DNA from: an uncultured Lentisphaerota bacterium
GTDB lineage: Bacteria > Verrucomicrobiota > Kiritimatiellia > CAIQIC01
Reading direction: 5' to 3'
Assembly (NCBI GenBank): GCA_903896925.1
Contig: CAITZM010000169.1
Span: forward strand, 1 to 64,000
DNA: 64,000 bases
Positions 34,715 to 43,217 of this stretch are shown here, in pieces. Numbering within the stretch: position 1 is the first letter of the stretch; each line of letters begins with the position of its first letter. Below the pieces are notes generated by a model. It was not told the origin of the DNA. It saw nothing but the letters and a program-made list of their open reading frames with translations, and did not search any database. The translations under genes and the position numbers were made by a program.

Positions 34715-36694
34715 TCATTTGTCGATGCGGATGGGGAGGACGAGGAACGGGATGCCGAGCAGGTGCAGGCGGCGCTGGATGGAGAAGATGATGAAGTTGT
34801 AGAACCAGCGCGCGAGCAGGTTCTCCTCCGGGAAGACGATCTGGCCGCCGAAAAAGACGGCGTTGCGGTAGCGCGCGGTGATCTGCGGGGCGAGCTGCTC
34901 AATGGCGTCGGCGACGTCCTGGCTGACCGCGCTGAAGGAGTCGGCGGCGAGGCCCTGCGAACGGGCAAAGCGGATGTAGCGGTCGAGGTCCTCCGCCACC
35001 TTCTGCTGCAGGCGCTCGGTCTCGGCGATGCCCTTGAAGTTGCCCACGTCCACCACGCCGATCTGCACGAAGACGAAGCGCTGGAAATACAGCTTGAAGA
35101 TGCGGGTGACGGCGAAAAAGGTGTGCAGCCCAAGTCCGTTGTAACCGCCGACGAGGATGACCGCAGTCTTCGCCTCGGGCGGCGCCTCGGGTGCCGCGAC
35201 AGACGGCAACGCCAAGGCGGCATCGGCGACCTCGACGAGGTTGTTGAGCCGCTGCAGGTGGCGGAAAGTGGTGTTGTAGTAGTGGCGGATGAGGTGCGCG
35301 ATGCCGACGAGCACACCCGTGAGCACCAGGGTGATCCAGCCGCCCTCGAAGAACTTGGTGACCGTCATCGAGAGCAGGATGCCGACGGCGACGAGGCAGC
35401 CGAGCCCGTTGATGAACAGCTTGCGGCGCCAGAGCGGTTCCGTGGCGCGCTGCTGCCACCAGTGCCGGATCATGCCCGCCTGCGAGAGCACGAAGGTGAT
35501 GAAGACGTTGATGCTGTAAAGCACCACCAGCATGGTCACCGAGCCGCCGGTGGCCCAGAGCACGAGCAGCGCCGCCCCGCTCATCAGCAGCACGCCGTTG
35601 CGCGTCACCAGATGGTCGGAGAGCGTGGCGAAGAAGCTGGGCACCCAGCGGTCCAGCGCCATGCTCGCCAGCACACGCGGCCCGCCGAGGAAGCCGGTCT
35701 GGGCGGCGATGAAGAGGATGGCCGCCTCGGAGACCAGGGTCACATAGAGGAAGGTCTTGGCCACGCCGCCGTTCCAGTGGGCGGTCAGCCGCTCGATCAG
35801 GACCGCGTTGAGCGTCTTGCCTTCGACGGGATGCACGTCGCAGAGCCAGTAGGCGGTCAGCAGGCCCAGCGCCATGAGCGCCAGCGAGACCATCATGTAG
35901 CGCATCGTGACGCGCGCGGTCTGGATGCGCGGCTCGCGCAGGATCGGCAGCGCGTTGCTGACGGCCTCGATGCCGGTGTAGGTGCCGGCGCCCATGCCGT
36001 AGGCGCGCACCAGCAGTGCCAGCATGCCGAACAGGCCGACCTGTCCATGGAGCGCGCCGGCCTGCGTGGTGGCCTGCTGCACCAGCGTGCCCACGCGGCC
36101 GGCGTCGGCGAAGAACGCCCACCCGATGGCGAACACATGCGTCAGGACGAACACCAGAAAGATCGGCACCATCGGCTGCACGCTCTCGCGGATGCCGCGC
36201 AGGTTGAGCACCGTCAGCAGCCCCACGGAGAACACGATGGCGATAAACCGCGCGTGGAGCCAGCTCACGGGCAGGAAACTGAACAACGCATCGGCGCCGC
36301 TGGCGATCGAAACCGCGATCGTCAGCACATAGTCGATCAGCAGCGCGCAGCCGGAGATCACGCCGAGCGTGGGCGTCAGCAGCTTGGTGGAGACCACGTA
36401 GCCGCCGCCGCCGGACGGGAACACCTCGACGATCTGTGAGTAGCTCAGGCCGATGATGAACACGGTGAGCGCCGTTGCCAGGCCCACGAATACGCCGAGA
36501 TAGCCGTGCTGGCCGAGCGCCTTGAAGGCTTCCTCCGGGCCGTAGCACACCGACGAGAGGCCGTCCGCGCCCAGACCTACCCAGGCGAGGAAGGCGACGA
36601 GCGAGAGCTGGTGATAGACGCCTTGATCAAGCGGGTTGCGCTCGCGGCCGAGCAGCAGCGCCTTCAACCGGTCATATCCGCGGAGCAAGTTCAT
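34715..36694 (-). CDS. APC-superfamily permease, KimA/YdaO-like (copy 2)
   Basis: 659 aa, the upstream member of a tandem pair. Most residues are shared with copy 1, including VGLGADGLSSVCYGPEEAF and the C-terminal IPFLVLPIRI end. Differences cluster in the C-terminal domain and near residue 90 (FPSGGGGYVVSTKLL versus FPMGGGGYVVANKLL). The ATG at 36694 is set by alignment to copy 1. It lies 192 bp upstream of copy 1's start, and each copy has its own promoter. The substrates of the two copies may differ. Confidence 0.82.
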   Translation of the reverse strand: MNLLRGYDRLKALLLGRERNPLDQGVYHQLSLVAFLAWVGLGADGLSSVCYGPEEAFKALGQHGYLGVFVGLATALTVFIIGLSYSQIVEVFPSGGGGYVVSTKLLTPTLGVISGCALLIDYVLTIAVSIASGADALFSFLPVSWLHARFIAIVFSVGLLTVLNLRGIRESVQPMVPIFLVFVLTHVFAIGWAFFADAGRVGTLVQQATTQAGALHGQVGLFGMLALLVRAYGMGAGTYTGIEAVSNALPILREPRIQTARVTMRYMMVSLALMALGLLTAYWLCDVHPVEGKTLNAVLIERLTAHWNGGVAKTFLYVTLVSEAAILFIAAQTGFLGGPRVLASMALDRWVPSFFATLSDHLVTRNGVLLMSGAALLVLWATGGSVTMLVVLYSINVFITFVLSQAGMIRHWWQQRATEPLWRRKLFINGLGCLVAVGILLSMTVTKFFEGGWITLVLTGVLVGIAHLIRHYYNTTFRHLQRLNNLVEVADAALALPSVAAPEAPPEAKTAVILVGGYNGLGLHTFFAVTRIFKLYFQRFVFVQIGVVDVGNFKGIAETERLQQKVAEDLDRYIRFARSQGLAADSFSAVSQDVADAIEQLAPQITARYRNAVFFGGQIVFPEENLLARWFYNFIIFSIQRRLHLLGIPFLVLPIRIDK

Positions 36695-36707
36695 AGGGAA
36701 CGGGCGA

Positions 36708-36735
36708 ACTATAGGCGAAAGCGCCAGGTGCGCAA
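36708..36735 (-). promoter_or_regulatory. Promoter of KimA-like copy 2
   Basis: TTGCGC (36735-36730), 16-bp spacer and TATAGT (36713-36708) on the minus strand, with 13 nt to the ATG. The downstream part of the spacer (GCGCTTTCGCC) is the same as upstream of copy 1 in phase and nearly in sequence. Confidence 0.7.
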
Positions 36736-36980
36736 AGTCCCGATTGGTTTGTAGACCCGGCCCCGGAAGCACCCATCACAAGCCGTGCGGGCGCAGCTAC
36801 GGCGGATGAGCGGCCGGCAGCAAAGCGGCCTTAAGACGCTCCTGTTAAGCGGAAGGCCCTGCGGCGTTTTATAATCCGTTTTTATCGGGCCTGTTATCAA
36901 AAAATCAAGGTTACGAAAAAAAAGACTTGCCGATGGTAACGTCCTGCGGCTTTAATGTTTTCCCTCAGGGAGGGGTGGTT

Positions 36981-38147
36981 ATGAAAAGGCTGCTGTTCGT
37001 CGGGCCTGTGGAGAAATATTTCGTCAGGGAGATGCTGCGTGGCTTGGCTCTGGAGGGGCGTTTCATGCAGGCTTGGACGGTCCGTACCCATGCGGTTCCG
37101 GAGTCGGCCGAGGCTTGGAAGCTTCTGCTCAAGCAGGTGCAGCCCGACGCCATCGTGGCACATGCCCATCTGAACGCAGATGAGCGTCTGGTGCTCCAAC
37201 GCCGGGGCCGGCCGCTGGTCCTGCTCGAAACGACGCAGCCGGTCGAGGCCTTGCGGCTGGCGGTGGACGGCGAGGCGATCGGCCGGCAGGCCGCCGACTA
37301 TTTTCTGGAACACCAATTTCACCAGTTCGCCTACGCCGGCTACGCGGGGCGGCCGGCCTTTGAGCAGCGCGGCGAAGCGTTCCGGCAGCGGCTGGAGCAG
37401 GCGGGGTTTCCGGTGCGGATCATCCAGCTCGACCCGGCGCAGGATGCGTCGCCGCCGCTGGCGGCCGGCCGGCTCCAGCGACTGGCGGCGGACTTGCACC
37501 GGTTGCCGGCCGCGCCCTGCGCGGTGTTCTGCGGGAACGACGAGATCGCCGCGCTGCTGCTTGAGATCTGCCAGCGCGAAAACATCCGCGTCCCGCATGA
37601 GCTGGCCGTCCTGGGCGTGAACAACGACAGCCTGTTCTGCTGCCTCTGTTATCCGCCGCTCTCCAGCATCCGTCTGCCTTACCGCGAACTGGGCCGGCTG
37701 GCCGCGGAACGGCTCCTGCGCTGGCGGCCGGATTTCGCGCGCGAGGACCATGTGCTCACCTTGCCGCCGTGCGAGGTGGTCGAGCGCCAGTCCACGAGCC
37801 TGCAGCGCATCAACGACCCGGTGGTGCTGCGCGCGGTGGACTACATGGTGACGCATCTCGACGAGCCCTTTCCGATGCAGAAGCTGCGCCGTTACACGGG
37901 GGTCTCGACGCCGACGCTGATGAAGCGCTTCCGCACGCACCTGCAGATGACCCCCATCGCGCAGCTGCGCCAGCTGCGCATCCAGCGCGCCAAGCGGCTG
38001 CTGCTGGACCCGCACAAGGAACTGCGCCAGGTGGCCCGCGAATGCGGTTTCCGGCGCACCGAGCATTTTCTGGCCACCTTCAAGCAGTTGGCGGGCGAGA
38101 CCGTGACTTCCTATTGCAAGGAGCATGTCCCGGCGCCGGTCTCCTGA
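36981..38147 (+). CDS. XylR-like AraC-family regulator 1
   Basis: 388 aa. The N-terminal two-thirds is a LacI-like periplasmic-binding fold for a sugar ligand (AVFCGNDEIAALLLEICQRENIRVPHELAVLGVNND, then SSIRLPYRELGRLAAERLL). The C-terminal AraC helix-turn-helix pair has YTGVSTPTLMKRFR and VARECGFRRTEHFLATFK. This architecture is typical of XylR-type regulators. The start at 36981 follows AGGGAGGGG. It is divergent from the KimA-like pair and followed 70 bp later by a second regulator of the same type. Confidence 0.92.
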   Translation: MKRLLFVGPVEKYFVREMLRGLALEGRFMQAWTVRTHAVPESAEAWKLLLKQVQPDAIVAHAHLNADERLVLQRRGRPLVLLETTQPVEALRLAVDGEAIGRQAADYFLEHQFHQFAYAGYAGRPAFEQRGEAFRQRLEQAGFPVRIIQLDPAQDASPPLAAGRLQRLAADLHRLPAAPCAVFCGNDEIAALLLEICQRENIRVPHELAVLGVNNDSLFCCLCYPPLSSIRLPYRELGRLAAERLLRWRPDFAREDHVLTLPPCEVVERQSTSLQRINDPVVLRAVDYMVTHLDEPFPMQKLRRYTGVSTPTLMKRFRTHLQMTPIAQLRQLRIQRAKRLLLDPHKELRQVARECGFRRTEHFLATFKQLAGETVTSYCKEHVPAPVS

Positions 38148-38217
38148 GGGTGGTGGGCTGTGCCTGCCAAGGATGTCTGACCCGGGACAGAGCGAAAAAG
38201 GCCGATCAGAGGGGGAT

Positions 38218-39372
38218 ATGAAAAGATTGTTGTTCATCGGAGCCGTGGACCGGTATTGCTGGCGCGAAGTGCTGCGCGGACTTGCGGACGAACCGCGCCT
38301 GCTCCAAGGGTGGATTGTACATCCGCAACCCAACCCCGCCACGCTTGCCGGCTGGCGTGCTTTGCTGCGCGATGTGCAGCCGGATGCGGTGCTGACCTGC
38401 GAACCGCCGGTGCAGGGTGCCGTGCCGGAACTGCAGAAACGCGGCCTGCCGCTGATCTCCGTCATCGGTCAGGTCGAGCACTCCCTGCCGTGGCTGTTGC
38501 TGGATAATGCAGCCATCGGCCAGATGGCGGCGGCGCATTTCCTGGAACGCCGTTTTCACGCCTTCGCCTACATCGGGTATGTGGCGCCGGAGCTCTATCC
38601 GCAGCGCGAAGCCGGCTTTCAGGAGCGCTTGGAGCGGGCTCAATGCCAGTTGCATCAGCTCCGGCTGGACCAGCCGCCCCTGCGGCCGAATACCGACCAG
38701 CACCCGCAGGTCATGCTCGATTTCCTGCGCTCGCTGCCGCGCTCGTGCGCTGTGTTTGCCGGCGACGACGATCTCGCCGCCGTCATCCTGGAGCTCTGCC
38801 AGCAGCTCAAGCTGGCTGTGCCGCAGCATCTGGCGGTGCTCGGCGTCGGCGACGACAGCCTGGTCTGCCATCTGGCCAGCCCTCCGTTGTCGAGCATCCG
38901 GCTGCCCTACCGCGAACTCGGCCGGCGCGCCGCCGGCCTGCTGCTGGCGTGGCGGCCGGCGCTGGCGCAGGAAGACTATCGCCTCAAGCTGCCGCCCCTC
39001 GGTGTCACGTTGCGCCGGTCCACCGAGGTGCTGCGGCCGAGCGACCCGCTGGTGGCCAAGGCGGTTAATTACATCAACGAGCACCTCGGCCAACGCATCA
39101 CCATCGGTCATCTGCGCGACTATCTGGGCGTCACCACGCCCCATCTGCTTGCCCATTTCCGCGATCAACTGCGCACCACGCCCGCCGCCGAACTCCGGCG
39201 CCTGCGCATCGAGCGCGCCAAGCAGGTGCTGGTGACGACGCCGATGTCGATGAAGGATGTCGCCAGCCGCTGCGGGTTCGGGAATATTTTCCATTTCATG
39301 ACCACGTTCAAGCTGCTCACCGGCATGTCCGTCTGCGAGTACCGCCGCTCCGCCGCCGAAGCCCACCCGTGA
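38218..39372 (+). CDS. XylR-like AraC-family regulator 2
   Basis: 384 aa with the same domain order as the preceding gene and a shared N-terminal signature (MKRLLFxGxVxxYxxRExLRGLA). The ligand domain is diverged (PVQGAVPELQKRGLPLISVIGQ), while CAVFAGDDDLAAVILELCQQ and the SSIRLPYRELGRRAA block are kept. The HTH has YLGVTTPHLLAHFR and VASRCGFGNIFHFMTTFK. The start at 38218 follows GAGGGGGAT. A tandem regulator pair suggests two ligands or a heterodimer; no target genes are directly adjacent. Confidence 0.92.
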   Translation: MKRLLFIGAVDRYCWREVLRGLADEPRLLQGWIVHPQPNPATLAGWRALLRDVQPDAVLTCEPPVQGAVPELQKRGLPLISVIGQVEHSLPWLLLDNAAIGQMAAAHFLERRFHAFAYIGYVAPELYPQREAGFQERLERAQCQLHQLRLDQPPLRPNTDQHPQVMLDFLRSLPRSCAVFAGDDDLAAVILELCQQLKLAVPQHLAVLGVGDDSLVCHLASPPLSSIRLPYRELGRRAAGLLLAWRPALAQEDYRLKLPPLGVTLRRSTEVLRPSDPLVAKAVNYINEHLGQRITIGHLRDYLGVTTPHLLAHFRDQLRTTPAAELRRLRIERAKQVLVTTPMSMKDVASRCGFGNIFHFMTTFKLLTGMSVCEYRRSAAEAHP

Positions 39373-39851
39373 GCGACGCCTCTACTCACCACCTGCTCAT
39401 CGCCAAACGAGGAGGTTGCCGCCAGGTTGTCTGGCTAGCTGGGAGGGGCGGTGGCCTCACCGCCCCGCATAGTGTAAGCGCCGGTCCGTGGCCGCAGACC
39501 CGTGTGCAGTGCCCACGCACGATGCCTCGGCTGCAGCGGTCTCGCCGCGGCGGGACCGCCGCTCCCAGCTAGTGTCTGCGCGGAGCACATCGTCCTTTTC
39601 GCTTAACCACCTTGGAGCGTGCGTATAGCTTCTTGTCCGGCACTCCGCCCCGCCCCGCATTCTTAGCGCAATATCAAACTTAGGAAGAACTACCTCCCGT
39701 CATTCCAAACATGGGAAAAACGGGACTCGGGTCGCCAAGCGAGAATCAACGCGGATCAAACCCGGCTTTTGTAGCGGGGCATCCCGGCCTGCGATAGCGC
39801 GGCCCTCAAAGTGCCTGCAACCCGCGGCGACAACACGGCGCTGCGGCACAC
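39373..39851. repeat. Intergenic composite palindromic element
   Basis: No gene. 39435-39571 is bounded by 17-bp inverted ends (16 of 17 matching, CTAGCTGGGAGSGGCGG) and holds hairpins GGGGCGGTG-GCCT-CACCGCCCC near 39444-39465 and GCGG...CCGC near 39538-39560. The rest (39572-39851) shows nothing recognisable. Confidence 0.6.
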
Positions 39852-40247
39852 TCAGAAGCCGCGGTAGTCTCGGTAGGTTTTCTCGACCGACGGCGGCTCC
39901 AGCGGCGTTGCGGGCGGTTGCGGGTCGGGCAGGGGGGTGGGCACGCGATAGGTCCAGCCGCAGGCAGGGCAGTGGGTGCTTCCGGCAGGGATGGCGGCGC
40001 CGCACGGCACGCAGATGCTGGACTCGCGTGTGTCATCGGGCGGGGGCAGGTCGGGCGGCGGGCCGGACGGTGGCGGGGCATTGACCGGCCGGTCAGCGAA
40101 GGCCAGATAGGCGAGGAAGACCGCATTGGCGATGGGTATGAAGAACAGCAAGCTGAAGATGCCCGGCACGCCCAGCTTTTCCACGATGCGCCAGAGGCAC
40201 CACGCCACCAACACCAACAGCAGCAGCGAGGGTAGCATCAGCCACAT
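39852..40247 (-). CDS. Small membrane protein with zinc ribbon
   Basis: 131 aa. Two hydrophobic N-terminal helices (about residues 2-18 and 27-50: LPSLLLLVLVAWCLW and IFSLLFFIPIANAVFLAYLAF) are followed by a Pro-rich linker and a C-terminal zinc ribbon (CVPCG and CPACG, spaced about 14). The product is unknown. Its start overlaps the stop of the upstream thioesterase by 10 bp, so the two are coupled. Confidence 0.7.
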   Translation of the reverse strand: MWLMLPSLLLLVLVAWCLWRIVEKLGVPGIFSLLFFIPIANAVFLAYLAFADRPVNAPPPSGPPPDLPPPDDTRESSICVPCGAAIPAGSTHCPACGWTYRVPTPLPDPQPPATPLEPPSVEKTYRDYRGF

Positions 40248-40693
40248 GCGCAGGCCTCCCGGGTGGCGGCCGGTGTGCAGGCACGCAAAAAAGGCTCCGG
40301 TGCGCGCACCGGCCGGCCGCGCGCGTAGTCGAAGCAGACGATCCCCGTCTTGGCCCGCGCGATCTCGACGCCATCGGCCGGCCGCGTCAGGCGATAGACG
40401 AAGTCGCAGCCGAGCGGGCCGGGATCCTGCGCGGCGATTTCGCAGCGCAGCAGGTCGCCCTGTCGGGCCTGCGCCTTGAAGACGATGACTGCGTCGGTCA
40501 TGATCAGCCCGCAGCCGCCGACCTCCACCTCGCTCAAGCCGTGGCTCAGGAGAAAACGGACGCGCGTCTCGTGCAGAAACGCCAGCACGGCATCGTTGCC
40601 CAGATGCTGGCCGTAGTTGATGTCGGTGATCCGCACCGGTAGGTCGGTGGCGAAGGCGAACCGCTCCGGCAGATCGAGTTTGATGCGCGCCAT
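40238..40693 (-). CDS. Acyl-CoA thioesterase (4HBT hot-dog family)
   Basis: 151 aa. Single hot-dog domain with RITDINYGQHLGNDAVLAFLHE, the active-site region of 4HBT thioesterases (Asp/Asn, His and Asn near the N-terminus), and a beta-sheet containing LLRCEIAAQD and EIARAKTGIVCFDY. It hydrolyses acyl-CoA thioesters in the family; the chain length is unknown. It overlaps the downstream membrane protein gene. Confidence 0.87.
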   Translation of the reverse strand: MARIKLDLPERFAFATDLPVRITDINYGQHLGNDAVLAFLHETRVRFLLSHGLSEVEVGGCGLIMTDAVIVFKAQARQGDLLRCEIAAQDPGPLGCDFVYRLTRPADGVEIARAKTGIVCFDYARGRPVRAPEPFLRACTPAATREACACG

Positions 40694-40954
40694 ATTGGTT
40701 TCCGGCTGAAAACGGAGTTCAGTTTACATGGATTTTTCTCAATGAAAAGCCCGTCCTTTGCGCAGGTTGGGCGGGATCGCGGTGTACAGCCGGATCACTT
40801 GACGCCGCTGCCGATCGCGATCATTTCCCGCCCAGGAAGTCCGGCAGGCGGGCGGATGCGGCGCTTCATAGCCGCCGCCCGCGCGCCGCACAAGCCGAAA
40901 CAGCGGCCGGCGGCATGGACGATTGCCGATTTATGATGGCCGATTTGTGGTAGG
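40694..40954. other. Intergenic region upstream of the thioesterase
   Basis: About 260 bp with no convincing coding sequence, RNA or repeat. It should contain the thioesterase promoter, but no clear -10/-35 pair could be assigned. Confidence 0.4.
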
Positions 40955-41021
40955 AAAACGACCGGAACCTCACGCGGAGCGTGAGGTTCCGGTCAAAGTA
41001 GCCTTCTCGCTCCGCGAGAAG
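40955..41021 (-). terminator. Double hairpin downstream of the VCBS-like protein, likely terminator
   Basis: Stem 40961-40975/40979-40993 is a perfect 15 bp (ACCGGAACCTCACGC arms, loop GGA), and a second stem 41003-41010/41014-41021 follows, headed by GTAG at 40999. Reading the minus strand the long hairpin is followed by CGTTTTCC. It terminates the 41050 gene and also belongs to the GTAG-headed palindrome family. Confidence 0.65.
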
Positions 41022-41049
41022 CTTTCTGTTCGGCAACCTACCGGCAGGA

Positions 41050-42783
41050 CTAATGTCCGTGGATGCGGAGGACGCCGTTGCTCATGGTGCCGATGAGATC
41101 GCCGTGCAACAGCTGCAAGGTGAGGTTGGTGTAGACCTCGCCCGGCGGGATGAGGGTCAGCCCTGTGAACAGGTTGGTGTTGCTGCCCAATATCAGCGTG
41201 CCCGACGCGACGTCGTTCGTGCAACTGATATCCAGCGTGCCGTCACTGCCGGCATAGACGGAGCCGACGAGGTTGCTGAACGTCGCCCCGCCGGCGACGG
41301 TGAAAACGCCGCCGGTCAGGACGCCGCCGGTGATCGGGCCCGGGGTGATCACCAGGCTATTGGTGCCGAGCGTCAAGCCGTTGGTGAACACACCGCCGCC
41401 CAACACCGTGAGGGTGCCGAAGTTATTGGTTTGCCCTAGGGTGCCGCCACCCACCTGCAAGACATTGGTCAGCACACCTGTAACGCCGTTGGTAGGCGGC
41501 GTGACGACCAGTCTCCCGAGGGTGTTGCTGCCGAGGATCTGTAGCAAGCCGCCTTGGAGCATCGTGCCAGCTCCGCCGCCGGTCACGGTCATGGTCGCGC
41601 CGCCGATGTAAGTACTGCCGCTTCCTGAACTCAGGCTAAGGGTTCCCGCGGCCAGCCAGTTGTTGGCCAGCCCGACCATGTCGTTCGTGGCCGGGCTGAC
41701 GGCGGGGTTGAGCGAAACCGCCAGACGACCATGGCCGGCGGCCCGCAATTTCCAGCCCGCGGTCCGGTTCCAAGCATGGACGCGCCGGGGCGCGCTGTTG
41801 GTCTGCATCTCCCAGGCGGCCACGGCGCCGTCGGGCGTCTGCCAGACGAGGTCGCCCGTGCCGTCAAAATCCATATCCACGCTGCCGCACAGGTTCCAGT
41901 TGCCGGCCGCGCCGACGCGCTGCACGGACCAGTGGGCGTTGGTGTGCCACTGCCACGTATAGACATCGCCGCCCAGCCGCTGCCAGAAGAGGTCGGCGCC
42001 CTGGCCCACCATGCGCGGGACAGCGGCCTGCAAACGCCAGGGGCCGGTGTTGCCGACCACTTCCGCGCGCTGGAAGCTGCCATCGGCGGCGAGGAACCAC
42101 TTGGCCACGGTGCCGCCCGGTTCCTGGAAAAAGATCTCGGCCCGGCCATCGCCGTCGGAATCCGCGCAGGCCCGCACTTCCCACCGGCCGGTGTTGCTCA
42201 GGAAGCGCGTGAAGCGGGCGGCAAAGTTCTCGTCGATGAACCAGACGGCCGCGGCGCCGCCCGCGGTCTGCCAGACGAGGTCGTCAATGCCGTCGCCATC
42301 GATATCGCCCGCGGCCTTGAGTTTCCATTCGCGCGTGTTGCCGATCATTTGCGCATATTGGAAGGCGCCGAACCGGTCCAACGTCCAGCGCGCCACCGTG
42401 CCGGCGTTGTTCTGGAAATAGAGCTGGGGCACCAGCACCACGCTCAGGATGTTGCTGCCCACCAGCGTGCCGGAATTGGTGAAGGAACGCTGGAAACGCA
42501 CCGTGCCGTCCACGCCCTCGACGGTGCCGTGGTTGACCACCGGGCCGAAGAAGCTGAGCACGCCGCCCTGGGTCGCGCGCAGGGTGCCGTCGTTGGTCAC
42601 CGCGCCGAGAAAGACCAGCAGGTCGCCGCCGGAGGCGAGGATCGTCTCGCCGGCGGGGTTATTGGTGGCGGACTCGAAGACGTTGGTCGTGGCACCGTGC
42701 GCTACCAGCGCGGCGCCCAGCATCAGCGCCGGCAGGACCTGTCTGTGCAGCCTGCGAAGCCTACAAACCATGTTTCTTTTCAT
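41050..42783 (-). CDS. Secreted VCBS/FG-GAP-like repeat protein
   Basis: 577 aa. Signal peptide (QVLPALMLGAALVAHGA). Residues about 130-340 hold four or more FG-GAP-like units, several with calcium-binding DxDGDG patterns (GDIDGDGIDDLVWQ, SDGDGRAEIFF, MDFDGTGDLVWQ). The rest is a beta-helix-like region rich in Gly, Thr and Asn, typical of autotransporter-like adhesins. GGTGGAG precedes the ATG. It is probably a surface or extracellular protein; there is no visible anchor. Confidence 0.75.
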   Translation of the reverse strand: MKRNMVCRLRRLHRQVLPALMLGAALVAHGATTNVFESATNNPAGETILASGGDLLVFLGAVTNDGTLRATQGGVLSFFGPVVNHGTVEGVDGTVRFQRSFTNSGTLVGSNILSVVLVPQLYFQNNAGTVARWTLDRFGAFQYAQMIGNTREWKLKAAGDIDGDGIDDLVWQTAGGAAAVWFIDENFAARFTRFLSNTGRWEVRACADSDGDGRAEIFFQEPGGTVAKWFLAADGSFQRAEVVGNTGPWRLQAAVPRMVGQGADLFWQRLGGDVYTWQWHTNAHWSVQRVGAAGNWNLCGSVDMDFDGTGDLVWQTPDGAVAAWEMQTNSAPRRVHAWNRTAGWKLRAAGHGRLAVSLNPAVSPATNDMVGLANNWLAAGTLSLSSGSGSTYIGGATMTVTGGGAGTMLQGGLLQILGSNTLGRLVVTPPTNGVTGVLTNVLQVGGGTLGQTNNFGTLTVLGGGVFTNGLTLGTNSLVITPGPITGGVLTGGVFTVAGGATFSNLVGSVYAGSDGTLDISCTNDVASGTLILGSNTNLFTGLTLIPPGEVYTNLTLQLLHGDLIGTMSNGVLRIHGH

Positions 42784-43217
42784 ACGACTCCACCCTGAAT
42801 TATTCCGCAAAAGATACCGCGAGATATTGAAGCGCCGGCGACCCGCTTTGTCAATGTCATTTTCGCCCTTATCCGGTCTCGTTTTGCCACAGCGCAGGTG
42901 AGCGCAACACCATCCCCGCAGCCAGCTTTTCATGGTTTGTATCACATTTAAAACAAAGTGGTTATTTAGTAATCAGGAGGGCGATCGTCCTCGCTAGCCG
43001 ATGCTTGCGGCAGGCTTGTGGCCGCCGTCGGCGATCAGTTGGTTTCGACGAAGCGCAGGGCCGCAGCCGGATGGCCTCCGCCACGGGCGGTTTTTCGTGA
43101 AGTCTGCCCTTCCGCATTCCTCACTCAGCGCGCATTCCCGTCCCGTTCTTTCCTGCGTGCGGAAAATATCGTCGCAGCGGGCGCGTTCTGTCAGGGTGAC
43201 GGCGTGAGGATTCAACC
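42784..43217. other. Intergenic region between divergent genes
   Basis: 434 bp. A partial REP-like CTTGTGGCCGCCGTCGGCG is near 43014-43032. No gene, riboswitch or clear promoter was recognised. Confidence 0.4.

Noticed and set aside
32588..36439. A 1283-codon open frame on the plus strand opposite both KimA-like genes
   Set aside because: It is composed of Ala/Arg/Glu/His-rich sequence typical of antisense frames in GC-rich DNA. The minus-strand frame encodes recognisable transporters with two matching copies and promoters.
34523..36800. c-di-AMP (ydaO) riboswitch upstream of the KimA-like genes
   Set aside because: The promoters lie only 13-15 nt from the start codons, leaving no space for an aptamer.
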